64,000 bases of DNA from SXTU01 sp964496695. GTDB lineage: Bacteria; Verrucomicrobiota; Verrucomicrobiia; Limisphaerales; SXTU01. The stretch lies in contig CAZCBE010000002.1 of NCBI GenBank assembly GCA_964496695.1, forward strand, positions 129,071 through 193,070. The letters are read 5' to 3'. Under the pieces are notes generated by a model. That model did no database searches and was not told the origin of the DNA. It saw nothing but the letters and a program-made list of their open reading frames with translations. Every line of letters starts with the position of its first letter. Positions within the stretch are counted from its first letter, which is position 1. The translations under genes and the position numbers were made by a program. This document shows, piece after piece, positions 43,229 to 52,200 of this stretch.

Positions 43229-45721
43229 TCAACGGGGCTCCAGTTCCAGCAACACTTTTCCTTCGGGAGACGTTGCCGACACACCCTTGCGGGTAAAGCG
43301 CAGCGCGAATGTCCCGGTCTCCGCCAGCCGCGCCACGACCGCACCACTTCGCTCCAGCCGTGCGCTGAGCGCTGGTTTCGCGCGCTTGCTCACGGGCACC
43401 TCCGTGTCGGCCAGCAGGATGAAGCGGGGCTGGAGCGCGCGCAGCAGTTCGTCCCCGAGCGGCTCTCCTTGCTCGGGCATCCCGGCCACCACAATGTCGG
43501 CCCGCAACTCCGGCCTTCGCGCCAGCAGCGTCCGCTGGCCCGCCGCTCCAAGCTCCGACAGCAGCAGCACGCGCCAGCCGTGGAACTCGCCGCGCAGGAC
43601 CAGCGCATTGTCGTCGGCGCGCTCGAACTTGTCCGTGGCCGCCGGGTGCAGGACTTCCCAACCCGCCAGCGGGTCACCTGCGGCAACGCTTTTCCAGCCG
43701 GCGGGATTTCCTTCGAGTTGCTTGAGCGCATCGCGGTAGGCGGGCGAGCGTGAGCGGGCGGGGCTGGTGAAGGTGAGGCGGGGAGAAAACTCGGTGGTGA
43801 GGAGCTTGAAACCACCGACGCGCCGCAGGTCGCCATGCGAGAGTGCCAGGTTGGCGAGCGTGTTGACGCCCTGCGCGCGGAGGAAGGGCTTCACCAGGAA
43901 GTTTGCGGCGGATTCATTCCCGCAGTCCACGAGCAGATCGCGGTCGCTGCCCGGCGCATCGCAGTAGATGACGTTGGCTCCCTGCCCGACCACGGTGAGG
44001 CGCACTTCATCGCGTGCGCGGATTTCTGCGGCGATCCAGAGTGTTGCCAGAGCGAGCAAGGCACCCCAGGACCAGCGGCGCTTGCCCGGCGTCCATAACC
44101 AGCAGGTGACCAGCAGAAACACAGTGGTGTAATACGCGAAGAACTCAAAGCCGGTGGGTGACCGAACAGCGGTGAACGCACCGGGCAGGGTGATGGTCCA
44201 GTTGCTGAACCAGATCATGCCGCACATGAAGAACCAGCCAGCATGATTGAACAGATCGGTGAGCCACGGCAGCCAGTCCCCGCAGGCCAGCGCGCCAAGA
44301 TTGCACGCCAGTGCCCCGCTGCTGAGCGGCACGACAACGAGGTTGGCCAGCAGGCTGCCCGGTGTGAAGAGGTGGAAGTAATACGCGATGAGCGGCAATG
44401 AACCGAGCCAGGCGGCGAACGAGGTCGCGAGAGCGGCGATCAACCAGTGCAACGGCCAGTCCAGCCATCGCCGCCAGCGGGGGCGCAGTTCCTCGGGCAG
44501 GAACGGATCGGTTCCCACCAGCCGCAGGAGGAAGGCCTTCACCGGCGGTTCCATCAGCGCGATGCTCAGCACGACAAAGAAGGAGAGCTGGAAGCTGGCT
44601 TGAAACAACTGGCTCGGTTCCCAGACGAGGATGATAAAGCCGGAGGCGGCAAGGGAGTTGAGCAAATTGCTCGGCCGACGCGCCGACCATCCCAAAATGA
44701 TGACGGTCATCATGATCGTCGAGCGGATGGCCGAGGACTGACAGCCCGTGGCGACGGTGTAAAACCAGATGGCAGGAACGATGATGGCTCCGCACCCAAT
44801 GCGTGGGATCTGGAGCGCCCGCAGCACATGCACCAGAATCCCGGTGATCAGCGCGATGTGCAGCCCGCTGATGGCGAAGACATGCATGGTTCCGGAGCGC
44901 ATGAAGGGTTCGGAAACCTCGTCTGTCAGGGCGGTTTTCCAGCCCAGCGTCATCGCCCAGAGCAGACGTAATTCCTCGTCCTCCACGGGCAGCCCGCGGG
45001 CGAGGGTGCGCTGCGACCACGCCAGAAAACGGTCGGTCAGCGGCGGCTGTGCGGGCGGGTTCGCCGCCTCCGTGAGCTGCCAGTCGCTCGTGTCCGCGCA
45101 CTTCAACTGGAAGTAGATTCCCTGCCAGGCGAGGAAGGTGCGATAGTCGAACAAGTCGGCGGCGGGCGGTCCGGGCGGGGGGCGCAGGATGCCGGTGAGC
45201 TCCACCGTGCGTCCGGCGAAGTAGTTCGAGGCCAGCACGCCCGGGGTGGTCACGGTGACGCGGCCCTTCGCCGGCTGCCATTCTCCACGTCGGCGGATGG
45301 CTTCGACTTCCACGAGTGCGTGGGCGCGCCAGGACTCCTTTTCGTCCCGCACAAAGACCCGCAACGTCGGCGTCTCCACAAGGCGGGCCCGCACGGTCAG
45401 CAGTTCCGGTTTGCCGGTGGCCAGCACCCGCAGATCCCAGGGCGACACCGTGGCGTCGTGACCTGCCATGTTCACCCAGCCGGTCATCACCAGCAGCGGC
45501 CAGAGCAGCGCCCCGCGCCATTTGGGCAACAGCAGCGCCGCGCCGCAAAATGCCCCCGCCATCAGGAACAATCCCGCCAGCGGCAGCGCCCAGCACCACC
45601 CGAGCAGCACGCCCGCCGCATAGGCAAGCGCCACGGGCACGAAGGGTTGCTGCCGCGCGAAAGCGCTGAGCAAACCCGGATGGTCGGCCGGCGAGGTGGA
45701 TTGGTCCCCTTCTGGTTTCAA
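43229..45721 (-). CDS. comEC: ComEC/Rec2 family DNA-uptake channel
   Basis: The 830-residue polytopic protein has N-terminal hydrophobic helices, an OB-like DUF4131 region (residues about 100-215), the competence core with the signature GTMHVFAISGLHIALITGIL, multiple membrane helices to about 570, and a C-terminal metallo-beta-lactamase-like domain. In the last domain the metal motif is degenerate: LSHGDLRRVGG, where SHxDxDHxGG is expected, so nuclease activity is doubtful. ComEC carries single-stranded DNA across the inner membrane. No other com genes are adjacent. ATG 45721 is chosen. Confidence 0.9.
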   Translation of the reverse strand: MKPEGDQSTSPADHPGLLSAFARQQPFVPVALAYAAGVLLGWCWALPLAGLFLMAGAFCGAALLLPKWRGALLWPLLVMTGWVNMAGHDATVSPWDLRVLATGKPELLTVRARLVETPTLRVFVRDEKESWRAHALVEVEAIRRRGEWQPAKGRVTVTTPGVLASNYFAGRTVELTGILRPPPGPPAADLFDYRTFLAWQGIYFQLKCADTSDWQLTEAANPPAQPPLTDRFLAWSQRTLARGLPVEDEELRLLWAMTLGWKTALTDEVSEPFMRSGTMHVFAISGLHIALITGILVHVLRALQIPRIGCGAIIVPAIWFYTVATGCQSSAIRSTIMMTVIILGWSARRPSNLLNSLAASGFIILVWEPSQLFQASFQLSFFVVLSIALMEPPVKAFLLRLVGTDPFLPEELRPRWRRWLDWPLHWLIAALATSFAAWLGSLPLIAYYFHLFTPGSLLANLVVVPLSSGALACNLGALACGDWLPWLTDLFNHAGWFFMCGMIWFSNWTITLPGAFTAVRSPTGFEFFAYYTTVFLLVTCWLWTPGKRRWSWGALLALATLWIAAEIRARDEVRLTVVGQGANVIYCDAPGSDRDLLVDCGNESAANFLVKPFLRAQGVNTLANLALSHGDLRRVGGFKLLTTEFSPRLTFTSPARSRSPAYRDALKQLEGNPAGWKSVAAGDPLAGWEVLHPAATDKFERADDNALVLRGEFHGWRVLLLSELGAAGQRTLLARRPELRADIVVAGMPEQGEPLGDELLRALQPRFILLADTEVPVSKRAKPALSARLERSGAVVARLAETGTFALRFTRKGVSATSPEGKVLLELEPR

Positions 45722-45990
45722 GCGGAGGAACGGCGCGGAGGATAGGACCCGAAGGCATCAATGCAATCCCACTTTTTCACGAGGTGTGTTTGCGACCCGA
45801 ACTTCCCAGCGTGATGGTCGGAGAAGAAACTCCAGCCAGACCAGCGAGGGTTTCATCCGGGTGCCTCAGTGTTCATCCGTGGTTGTCAAATTCCTGTTTT
45901 GAGATTCGGGGAAACGGCTGTCCCACTGATTCAGGCCGCCCGCAGATGAAACTCCCCATGGGCAGCTTGGCGGTCACCGGCGCGCCACAT

Positions 45991-46455
45991 TCAATGCGGA
46001 TTCCGGCTCCGCCACCACCAGATGCCCGCCAGTCCCGTAGCTGCCCCGGCTGCGTCCAGCGCCACATCTGCCAGCGAACCCTGTCGCGTGGAGGTGTAGG
46101 TCTGGTGCCATTCGTCGGTGGCGGCGTAGGCCACGGCGAGCAGAAATGCGAAGCGCAGCCCGGCCTGAAACGACCCCGGCGGTTCCGCCGGACCATGCCG
46201 CCGCCGCGCCCGCCAGATCAACCCGGCCAGGATCGCATAGGCCGCTGCGTGACCGGTCTTGCGGGCGGCGAGATGGATGGTGTCCACCGTGCCGGGCGTG
46301 ATGTCCGGCACCAGCCAGCGGAGGAGCGGTGCCAAGATGCGCGAAGTCCGCTGCGTCCCGCCCAGATCGGTCGAGGCCGTGAAAATCAACCCCATCCAGA
46401 GCGCCACCGGCAGCCAGGCCAGGAGCAGGGCGCGCGCGGAGGAGCCGCGGCTCAT
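45991..46455 (-). CDS. VanZ-like membrane protein
   Basis: The 154-residue protein has four hydrophobic helices and the VanZ-family signature TDEWHQTYTSTRQGSLADVA followed by LDAAGAATG. VanZ-like proteins are widespread; apart from teicoplanin resistance in enterococci their function is unknown. The ATG at 46455 overlaps the TGA of the upstream TPR gene (ATGA), indicating translational coupling. The 269 bases between it and comEC hold only half of a 10-bp-period repeat (TCATCCGGGTG ... TCATCCGTGG, about 45866-45893). Confidence 0.85.
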   Translation of the reverse strand: MSRGSSARALLLAWLPVALWMGLIFTASTDLGGTQRTSRILAPLLRWLVPDITPGTVDTIHLAARKTGHAAAYAILAGLIWRARRRHGPAEPPGSFQAGLRFAFLLAVAYAATDEWHQTYTSTRQGSLADVALDAAGAATGLAGIWWWRSRNPH

Positions 46456-47849
46456 CCCTGGCCGGAATAGTAGGCGTCCACGCGGGCGGCCACGTCCTTG
46501 AAGCCGAAGTCCACCTCGGCGATCTGCTTGAACTGGTCCATGGCCTCTTCCTTCTTGCCCATTTTTTCGAGCAGGACGCCGAGGGTGTAGAGGAGTTCCT
46601 TGCGTTCCTCGTCGAAGCCGGGCTTCTCCTTGAGCGCGTTCTGGAGCTTGCGGGCGGCCATGTCGTTCATGTTGCGCGAGGCAAAGCACCGTGCGCTGTA
46701 GAGCATGGCCTGGAGCCGTTTGTTCGGGTTGTTCTCGGCCTTTTGGAACTCAGGGATCGCCTCGGTGATGCGGCCGAGGTTGAAGTAGAGCAGGCCCAGG
46801 TCGAAGCGGATCGCGAGATCGGTCGGATACTTGTCCACCCGCGCGCGGCAGTCGTTGAGGATGAACGCGTCCCGCTCGGCGGCGAGGGCGGCCTTCTGCT
46901 CCTCGTAGTTTTCCACCGCAGGATCGAGCTGCTCGATGACCTGGTTGTAGCGCCGGACGATCAGGTCATTGCGCGTCTGCTCCAGCGTGCCGTCCATGGC
47001 CCCGGGGATTTCCTCGATCTTGTGGTAATACTCGATCGCGCGGTAGTAGTCCTTCTGCTGGGCGTAAAGCTCGGCGATGTTCTTGAGCAGCTTGAGATTG
47101 CCCGGCTCGGTGGCGAGCCGCGCGACATACTGCTCAATCAGGCTCTGGGATTGCGCGGCGTCCTTGGTGATGCGTGATTCCTGCTCCAGCCGGTTGGCCT
47201 CGCCCTTGTCCTTGAGGATGTCCCGGAAGGAACCCTTGCCGTCGGCGATGTTTTCGTAGCCGCCTTCGTTGAGCGTGCGTTTGGCGGAGATGTTCTTCGC
47301 CATTTCGTTCAGGTGCGGGTCGTTCGGATACTGCTTGAGCAAGGCGGCGAAGACCGACTCGGCCTTGTCATTCTGGCCGATGGCGGTGTAGGCCTCGGAG
47401 AGCCGGATGGAAACTTCCTTGTCGGCCGGCGAATCCTGGCGCATCGCCTCCAGCGAGAGGATCGCGCTGCGCGGGAAGTCCAACGCCACCGCCGCCTTGG
47501 AAAAGATGTCGTGGGCGAGATTGTTGCGCGGGTCGCCGGCGATGACCTGCTCGGCAATGAACAGGGCGTCCAGCGGCTGGTTTTCCAGGAGGAACTTGGC
47601 CTTGGCCAGCGCCGGGCTGCTGCCGGCGCTGCTCACGAACTTCTTGAACATCCCCGTGCTGGCCCCGGCTTTCTTGACCGCCGCCCGGCGCAGCGCGTCC
47701 CGGCCGGCCAGGAAGCCCGGCTCGCTCTTCAGCACGGCGAGCAGCAGCTCGATGGCGTAGTCAAGGTTGTTGCGCTCCAGGGCGAACACGCCTTTTTCGT
47801 ATTGCTCGCGCACCGGTTTCGGAATGGCCGTCAGACTCTTCTCTGGCAT
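46452..47849 (-). CDS. Tetratricopeptide-repeat protein
   Basis: The 465-residue cytosolic-looking protein has several TPR-like helix pairs: YEKGVFALERNNLDYAIELL at the start, EVSIRLSEAYTAIGQNDKAE in the middle, AIRFDLGLLYFNLGRITEAI later and LYTLGVLLEKMGKKEEAMDQ near the end. There is no signal peptide. Such proteins organise complexes; no partner is evident. It is translationally coupled to a VanZ-like gene downstream and divergent from the tRNA-Leu gene. Confidence 0.88.
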   Translation of the reverse strand: MPEKSLTAIPKPVREQYEKGVFALERNNLDYAIELLLAVLKSEPGFLAGRDALRRAAVKKAGASTGMFKKFVSSAGSSPALAKAKFLLENQPLDALFIAEQVIAGDPRNNLAHDIFSKAAVALDFPRSAILSLEAMRQDSPADKEVSIRLSEAYTAIGQNDKAESVFAALLKQYPNDPHLNEMAKNISAKRTLNEGGYENIADGKGSFRDILKDKGEANRLEQESRITKDAAQSQSLIEQYVARLATEPGNLKLLKNIAELYAQQKDYYRAIEYYHKIEEIPGAMDGTLEQTRNDLIVRRYNQVIEQLDPAVENYEEQKAALAAERDAFILNDCRARVDKYPTDLAIRFDLGLLYFNLGRITEAIPEFQKAENNPNKRLQAMLYSARCFASRNMNDMAARKLQNALKEKPGFDEERKELLYTLGVLLEKMGKKEEAMDQFKQIAEVDFGFKDVAARVDAYYSGQG

Positions 47850-47967
47850 GGCAAAAAGTTATGAACCAGCGGACAAAAAATCCACGCAAAATGTCGGGCT
47901 CCGGTGCGATCCCCGGAGATTACCCTTGCACCAGCGCGCAAAAAGGATTCAATACGCCCCGTTCGTC

Positions 47968-48052
47968 GCGCACGTGGCGGAATTGGCAGACGCGCTACTT
48001 TGAGGTGGTAGTGCCTTACGGCGTGCAGGTTCAAGTCCTGCCGTGCGCACCA
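47968..48052 (+). tRNA. tRNA-Leu (anticodon GAG)
   Basis: The acceptor stem GCGCACG (47968-47974) pairs with CGTGCGC (48042-48048), followed by an encoded ACCA end. The D arm TGGCGGAATTGGCAGACGCG is of class II tRNA form. The anticodon loop reads CTTTGAGGT with GAG. A long variable arm (GTGCCTTACGGCGTG) and the T arm GGTTCAAGTCC complete a class II tRNA of 85 bases. It would read CUC/CUU codons. Confidence 0.95.
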
Positions 48053-48064
48053 CTCTTCTGGCTT

Positions 48065-48090
48065 CCCCGGTTGCCTCACCGGGGGGCTTT
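48065..48090 (+). terminator. Probable terminator of tRNA-Leu
   Basis: The stem CCCCGGT (48065-48071) pairs with ACCGGGG (48078-48084) around a six-base loop, then GGCTTT. The T run is short. The hairpin overlaps the last codons and stop of the convergent response-regulator gene. Confidence 0.6.
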
Positions 48091-48711
48091 CCGCTCCTTC
48101 ATCTGCTTTTCCAGCCGTTCCAGTTCGGGTTTCACCACGTTCTCGATGCACTTGGGGCAGACGCCGTGGCTGAACTTCACGTCCGCGTGATTGCCGATGT
48201 ATTCCTCCACCGTCTGCCAGTAGTTCTGGTCGTCCCGCACGCTTTTGCAGTAGGCGCAGATGGGCAGGATGCCGCGGAGCTGGGTGATTTCCACCATCGC
48301 CTGCTCCAGTTCGCTGACGCGGTTGGAGAGTTCCGCCTGCAGCTCCACCATCCGCACGCCCACGTTCACCCGGGCCTGCAGTTCGGGCTCGTTGAAGGGC
48401 TTGATGATGAAATCATTCGCGCCTGCATTCAGCCCCGCGACGATGTCCTCCGGATTGGACATGCCGGTGAGCATGAGCACGTAAATCTTCTTCAGGGCCG
48501 GGGTCTCACGGATGCGCTTGCAGAGTTCCACGCCGTCGGGCTCCGGCATGACCCAGTCGAGAATGGCGATGGGTGGCACCGAATTGCTGGAGAGCAGAGC
48601 CCAGGTTTCCTCCCCGTCCTTTGTCTCGACGACTTCGTGCCCCCACTCCGTTAGCAGGGAGGCAAGCCGGCGGCGCACCACCAGGCTGTCATCAGCGATG
48701 AGGATTCTCAT
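48076..48711 (-). CDS. Response regulator with C-terminal CxxC/CxxC domain
   Basis: The 211-residue protein has a receiver domain at residues 1-120 (ILIADDSLVVRRRL, phospho-Asp in IAILDWVMPEPDG, Lys in FIIKPFNEPEL). A coiled-coil linker (VRMVELQAELSNRVSELEQAM) leads to a short domain LPICAYCKSVRDDQNYW ending FSHGVCPKC. The two CxxC pairs suggest a metal site. This tail is seen on many PAS/receiver proteins of PVC and delta-proteobacterial type; its role is unknown. There is no output DNA-binding domain. The gene faces the tRNA and ends within its terminator. Confidence 0.88.
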   Translation of the reverse strand: MRILIADDSLVVRRRLASLLTEWGHEVVETKDGEETWALLSSNSVPPIAILDWVMPEPDGVELCKRIRETPALKKIYVLMLTGMSNPEDIVAGLNAGANDFIIKPFNEPELQARVNVGVRMVELQAELSNRVSELEQAMVEITQLRGILPICAYCKSVRDDQNYWQTVEEYIGNHADVKFSHGVCPKCIENVVKPELERLEKQMKERKAPR

Positions 48712-48796
48712 GCAGCATGTGACCAGCGACAGTCAACGGCGCGAGGCTGGTGCCACTTGAATCCATCGTCGAGTGAATTCCCGCATGGGCATTCGT

Positions 48797-49411
48797 TTAG
48801 CCACGTCGGGAGCGGGCAAGGAGGAACTGCTCCACGTATTTGCCGAGCAGGTCCGCTTCGAGGTTCACCGCGTCGCCGACCTTGCGCTCGCGCAGGGCAG
48901 TCACTGTAAATGTGTGCGGGATGATCCAGAGGCGGAAGCCGCGTTTCGTCACCCCGGCCACCGTGAGACTGATGCCGTCCACGGCGATCGAGCCTTTGAA
49001 CACGACAAACTTGCGCACCTCGGGCGGGGCGGCGATGTCCAGCACATGATCGGCCCCGGAGCGTTCCCACTTCGTGATCTGGCCGACGCCGTCCACATGC
49101 CCGGTGACAAAGTGGCCGCCCAGCCGGCCGCCTACGGCCAGCGAGCGCTCCAGATTTACGAGCGAACCCACGGCGGCGAACTTCAGATTGGTCCGCCCCC
49201 AGGTCTCCTGCAGCAAGTCGAAGCGCACCAGCTTGTCGCGACCCCGGGCGGTCTGCTTCACGACCGTGAGGCAGCAGCCGTTCACCGCCACACTGTCGCC
49301 CAGTTTGAGGCCGCGTCCGGCCACGCGGCAGCGCACGGTTAGCTGGATGCCCGCGTCCGTCTGCTTCACGCCCGCCACCGTCCCGGTCTCTTCCACAATT
49401 CCCGTAAACAT
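48797..49411 (-). CDS. ribE: Riboflavin synthase, alpha subunit
   Basis: Riboflavin synthase disproportionates two lumazines to riboflavin. The 204-residue protein has two homologous lumazine-binding repeats: MFTGIVEETGTVAG with SVAVNGCCLTVV in the first, and GGHFVTGHVDGVG with SIAVDGISLTVA in the second. It lies 34 bases downstream of ribD on the same strand, so the two form an operon. The intergenic bases are a 6-bp repeat array. Confidence 0.96.
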   Translation of the reverse strand: MFTGIVEETGTVAGVKQTDAGIQLTVRCRVAGRGLKLGDSVAVNGCCLTVVKQTARGRDKLVRFDLLQETWGRTNLKFAAVGSLVNLERSLAVGGRLGGHFVTGHVDGVGQITKWERSGADHVLDIAAPPEVRKFVVFKGSIAVDGISLTVAGVTKRGFRLWIIPHTFTVTALRERKVGDAVNLEADLLGKYVEQFLLARSRRG

Positions 49412-49417
49412 AATCTG

Positions 49418-49457
49418 CCTCTTACTCTTACTCGTAATCCTAATCTTAATCCTGCTC
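49418..49457. repeat. 6-bp iterated array between ribD and ribE
   Basis: The plus-strand steps are CTCTTA, CTCTTA, CTCGTA, ATCCTA, ATCTTA, ATCCTG. The unit is related to one arm of 19238-19321 and 28691-28762. On the minus strand it encodes the final residues EQD and the TAA stop of ribD. Confidence 0.8.
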
Positions 49458-50648
49458 CCTCCCCACGCGCGCGGTCAGCATCAAATCCTGGCCGACACGC
49501 CGCCACTCCACTTCCCTCAGCTCAATCAAATCCGCCAGCCGCTTCGCTCCGTCTCCCGCCACGCCACGCCGTGCGTCACTTCCCCCGAGAATCTTGGGTG
49601 CGTAAAAGAACGCCACCCGCTGGGCCAGGCCCGCTTCGAGGAACGCCGCGTTCACCTCGCCGCCGCCTTCCACGAGCAGGCTCGTCACGCCGTCGCTGCC
49701 GAGGGTTTTCATCAGCCAGGGCAAATTGATTCGACCCGCGCGCGCCGGGGCCACGAGCACGCGCACCCGCTGCTTTAACGCCACCACGCGTGAGGCCGGA
49801 GCGGCCCGGCTGACCACCACGGTGGTCAGCGCCGCGAACTCGTCCGTCACCACCGTCGCCTCCAGCGGCGTGCGGGCCAGGGCATCGAGCACGAAGCGCC
49901 GCAGCGGCTTGCGCACCCGGCCACCCGGCCCGCGGGCCGTGAGGCTGGGATTGTCTGCCAGCACCGTGTTGATGCCCACGAGCATCGCATCGGCGGCGAA
50001 GCGCAGTTGCATCCCAGCCTGTCGCGAGCGTTCACCCGTAATCCACTTCGACTCGCCCAAGGCCGTCGCAATTTTCCCATCCAGTGTCATCGCCGCCTTC
50101 ACGGTCACGAAGGGCGTGCGGTGCGTGATCCAGTGGTTGAACACTTCATTGAGCCGCGTAGCCGCCGACGTGAGGAGGCGGATGCCTTGGTCCGCTGGGG
50201 GGGCCGCCTCCTCACGTCGTCGGCTACGCGGTGCAGGCGCCTTCCGCACTCCGCCTTCCGCGTTTGCAACGTCCACCCCCGCCTTTCGCAAAATCTCCAA
50301 CCCTCTCCCCGCGTGCGCCGGATTCGGGTCCGTCGCCCCCACGACCACGCGAGCAATCCCCGCCGCGAGAATTGCCTCTGTGCAAGGCGGCGTGCGCCCC
50401 TGCGTGCAGCACGGTTCCAGCGTCACATACAGCGTCGCCCCGCGCACCCGCGCCCCGCGTTTCGCCGCGTCCCGCAGCGCCTCGATCTCCGCATGAGGCA
50501 GCCCTGCCCGCCGATGCCACCCCTCGCCGATGACCTTGCCACCGTGCACCAGCACCGCACCGACCATTGGGTTCGGGGAAGTGCGGCCCAGCCCCCGCCG
50601 CGCCAGTTGCAGCGCGCGGCGCAGGAAAGCCTCGTCTGAAACGGCCAT
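49446..50648 (-). CDS. ribD: Bifunctional riboflavin deaminase/reductase RibD with in-frame REP insertion
   Basis: RibD performs the deamination and reduction steps of riboflavin synthesis. The deaminase domain (residues 1 to about 135) has LPHAEIEAL and PCCTQGRTPPC, the zinc site (H52, C80, C89). The reductase domain (about 168-398) has VTVKAAMTLDGKIAT and SLLVEGGGEVNAAFLEAGL. Between them, about residues 140-164 (SRRREEA to LLTSAATR) are encoded by a class 1 REP pair and replace the usual short linker before LNEVFNHWIT. ATG 50648 gives the family N-terminus; the very long frame upstream is antisense to the TonB-like gene. I see no FMN riboswitch upstream. Confidence 0.94.
   Translation of the reverse strand: MAVSDEAFLRRALQLARRGLGRTSPNPMVGAVLVHGGKVIGEGWHRRAGLPHAEIEALRDAAKRGARVRGATLYVTLEPCCTQGRTPPCTEAILAAGIARVVVGATDPNPAHAGRGLEILRKAGVDVANAEGGVRKAPAPRSRRREEAAPPADQGIRLLTSAATRLNEVFNHWITHRTPFVTVKAAMTLDGKIATALGESKWITGERSRQAGMQLRFAADAMLVGINTVLADNPSLTARGPGGRVRKPLRRFVLDALARTPLEATVVTDEFAALTTVVVSRAAPASRVVALKQRVRVLVAPARAGRINLPWLMKTLGSDGVTSLLVEGGGEVNAAFLEAGLAQRVAFFYAPKILGGSDARRGVAGDGAKRLADLIELREVEWRRVGQDLMLTARVGREQD
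50158..50227. repeat. REP pair (BIME-like), class 1, inside ribD
   Basis: The plus-strand unit has GTAG (50158-50161), stem CCGCC, loop GACGTGAGGA (50167-50176) and stem GGCGG, a perfect 5-bp pairing. The minus-strand unit ends at CTAC (50224-50227) with stem CCGAC/GGCGG and the same loop. It is read in frame in ribD. Confidence 0.9.
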
Positions 50649-50780
50649 GCTCACGGACCGCAAGGCAACCAGTCGGCCAGAGTTTCGTCGAGCGTGGACT
50701 GGTTGCGCGGCACCCAAGAGAACTTCGCCCGCACTGAACTTCGCCTTCCGCCCGCCGCTTGAGCCTGCTACGTTGTCCGC

Positions 50781-52064
50781 GTGGATTTGGCAGATTACAA
50801 AGCGCGACGACCGCGACGGGATCAGGCGAGCCTGTTCGTGCTGGCGTTTGTCTTCTCGATCATCGCGCATGTGCTGATCGCAGTGGCGTGGGAATACCGC
50901 GAGCAACTGCCGCGGCTGGCGTGGCTGGACTGGCTCAAGACCCAGTCGGCCAAGCTCAATCCTGCCGCGCTGCTGATGAAGCTGGACGTGGCGAAGCTGC
51001 TCCCTCCTGACCTGGAGAAGATCCTCATTCCTCCGCCCCCGCCCCCGCCGCCGCCGGAGGATCCGCCGATGCCGCAGCTTACCTTTGTGGATGTGGACCC
51101 CGCGCAGGCCAGTGAGCCGCCCAAAGACGCGAAGTTTTATTCCGCCGTCAGCACCCGTGCCTCCAATCCGGACACCAAGATCGAGTCGAACGTGCCGAAG
51201 ATTGACGGCAAGCAGGAGCAGTTTGCCAAGGTGACGGAAGTCACCAAGCCGGTGCCGCCCGTGGAACCGCCGCCCGCCCCGCAGCCGAAAGCCCCGGCTC
51301 CGCCGCCGGAGGTCAAGACTGCGCCAGAACCCAAACCCCAGCCTCCGCCACCGGCTCCCGCCGTGGCTCCGGTCCCGCAGCCCAAGCCCGCCCCGCAGGC
51401 CGCCCCCCCGAAGAAGGTCGAGCCGCAGCCGTTGCAGCCCGCCCCTGCGCCAGTTCCAACGCCCAAACCCGCCGGGGAGACGCTGCCGCCGCCCAAGGCC
51501 ACCCCGCCTCCCGCCCCGCCTGCCCCCGCTCCGGTGCAGGTTGCCAAGGCCACGACACCCGCGCCGGTCGTGATGGCTCCGACCCTGAACCCCAGTTCGG
51601 CGAAGCCCACCCCGCCGCCTGAGCCGGGCGAGGCGGAGACCAAGGTTTCCCGTCCGCGCACCATCAAGGAGGCCTTGGCGAGAAAGGCCGAGAGCGGGCT
51701 CGTGGGCGAGCGGATGAAGCAGGACGGCGGGGTGAAAAACCTCGGGGTCAGCGCGCTGGATGTGCGCGGCATGTCCTTCGGGGCCTACGACGCGGCCATC
51801 ATCCAGGCCATCCAGTCCCGCTGGTATAGTCTGCTGGAGTCGCGCCCGACCCCGCGTGGGCGGGTCGTGGTGGAGTTCCGCATGCACTTTGACGGGCGGG
51901 TGACGGACGTGAAGGTGAGCGATGCCGATGTGGGCGAGATGTATTCGCTCTTCTGCCAGAAAGCCATTCAAGACCCCGCACCCTTCCCCCGCTGGCCCAG
52001 TGACATGCGCCGCCAGATGCAGGCTGACTATCGCGACGTGCGCTTCTCGTTTTTCTACAACTGA
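50781..52064 (+). CDS. TonB-like energy transducer with Pro-rich spacer
   Basis: The 427-residue protein has one N-terminal membrane anchor (LFVLAFVFSIIAHVLIAVAW), a long periplasmic Pro/Ala/Lys-rich spacer (about residues 90-300), and a C-terminal domain of about 90 residues (YDAAIIQAIQSRWYSLLESR, then VVVEFRMHFDGRVTDVKVSD) typical of the TonB/TolA C-terminal fold. The start is GTG at 50781. ExbB- and ExbD-like genes follow on the same strand, so this is the transducer of that proton-driven complex. Whether it serves Ton- or Tol-type work is not decided by sequence. Confidence 0.84.
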   Translation: MDLADYKARRPRRDQASLFVLAFVFSIIAHVLIAVAWEYREQLPRLAWLDWLKTQSAKLNPAALLMKLDVAKLLPPDLEKILIPPPPPPPPPEDPPMPQLTFVDVDPAQASEPPKDAKFYSAVSTRASNPDTKIESNVPKIDGKQEQFAKVTEVTKPVPPVEPPPAPQPKAPAPPPEVKTAPEPKPQPPPPAPAVAPVPQPKPAPQAAPPKKVEPQPLQPAPAPVPTPKPAGETLPPPKATPPPAPPAPAPVQVAKATTPAPVVMAPTLNPSSAKPTPPPEPGEAETKVSRPRTIKEALARKAESGLVGERMKQDGGVKNLGVSALDVRGMSFGAYDAAIIQAIQSRWYSLLESRPTPRGRVVVEFRMHFDGRVTDVKVSDADVGEMYSLFCQKAIQDPAPFPRWPSDMRRQMQADYRDVRFSFFYN

Positions 52065-52122
52065 TCTCGGTTGCAGCGCCGGGAAACGGGGCGACCGAAT
52101 CGTCCGCCCGCGGGTCGCCACG

Positions 52123-52157
52123 CTCAACTCTCAACTTTCAACCCTCAACTCTTCACC
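52123..52157. repeat. 7-bp iterated array (CTCAACT type)
   Basis: The units are CTCAACT, CTCAACT, TTCAACC and CTCAACT. It lies in the 136-base space between the TonB-like gene and exbB. No second arm is seen. Confidence 0.7.
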
Positions 52158-52200
52158 CTTGCTCCGCCCGCGCGGACAGCGCATCAATTCCGCCCGACAA

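Noticed and set aside
50649..50780. FMN riboswitch upstream of ribD
   Set aside because: None of the conserved RFN-element blocks can be found in the 132 bases before the start codon.
50649..52127. N-terminal extension of RibD to 52127
   Set aside because: The extension is antisense to the TonB-like gene and Gly/Arg-rich; the RibD family start is at 50648.
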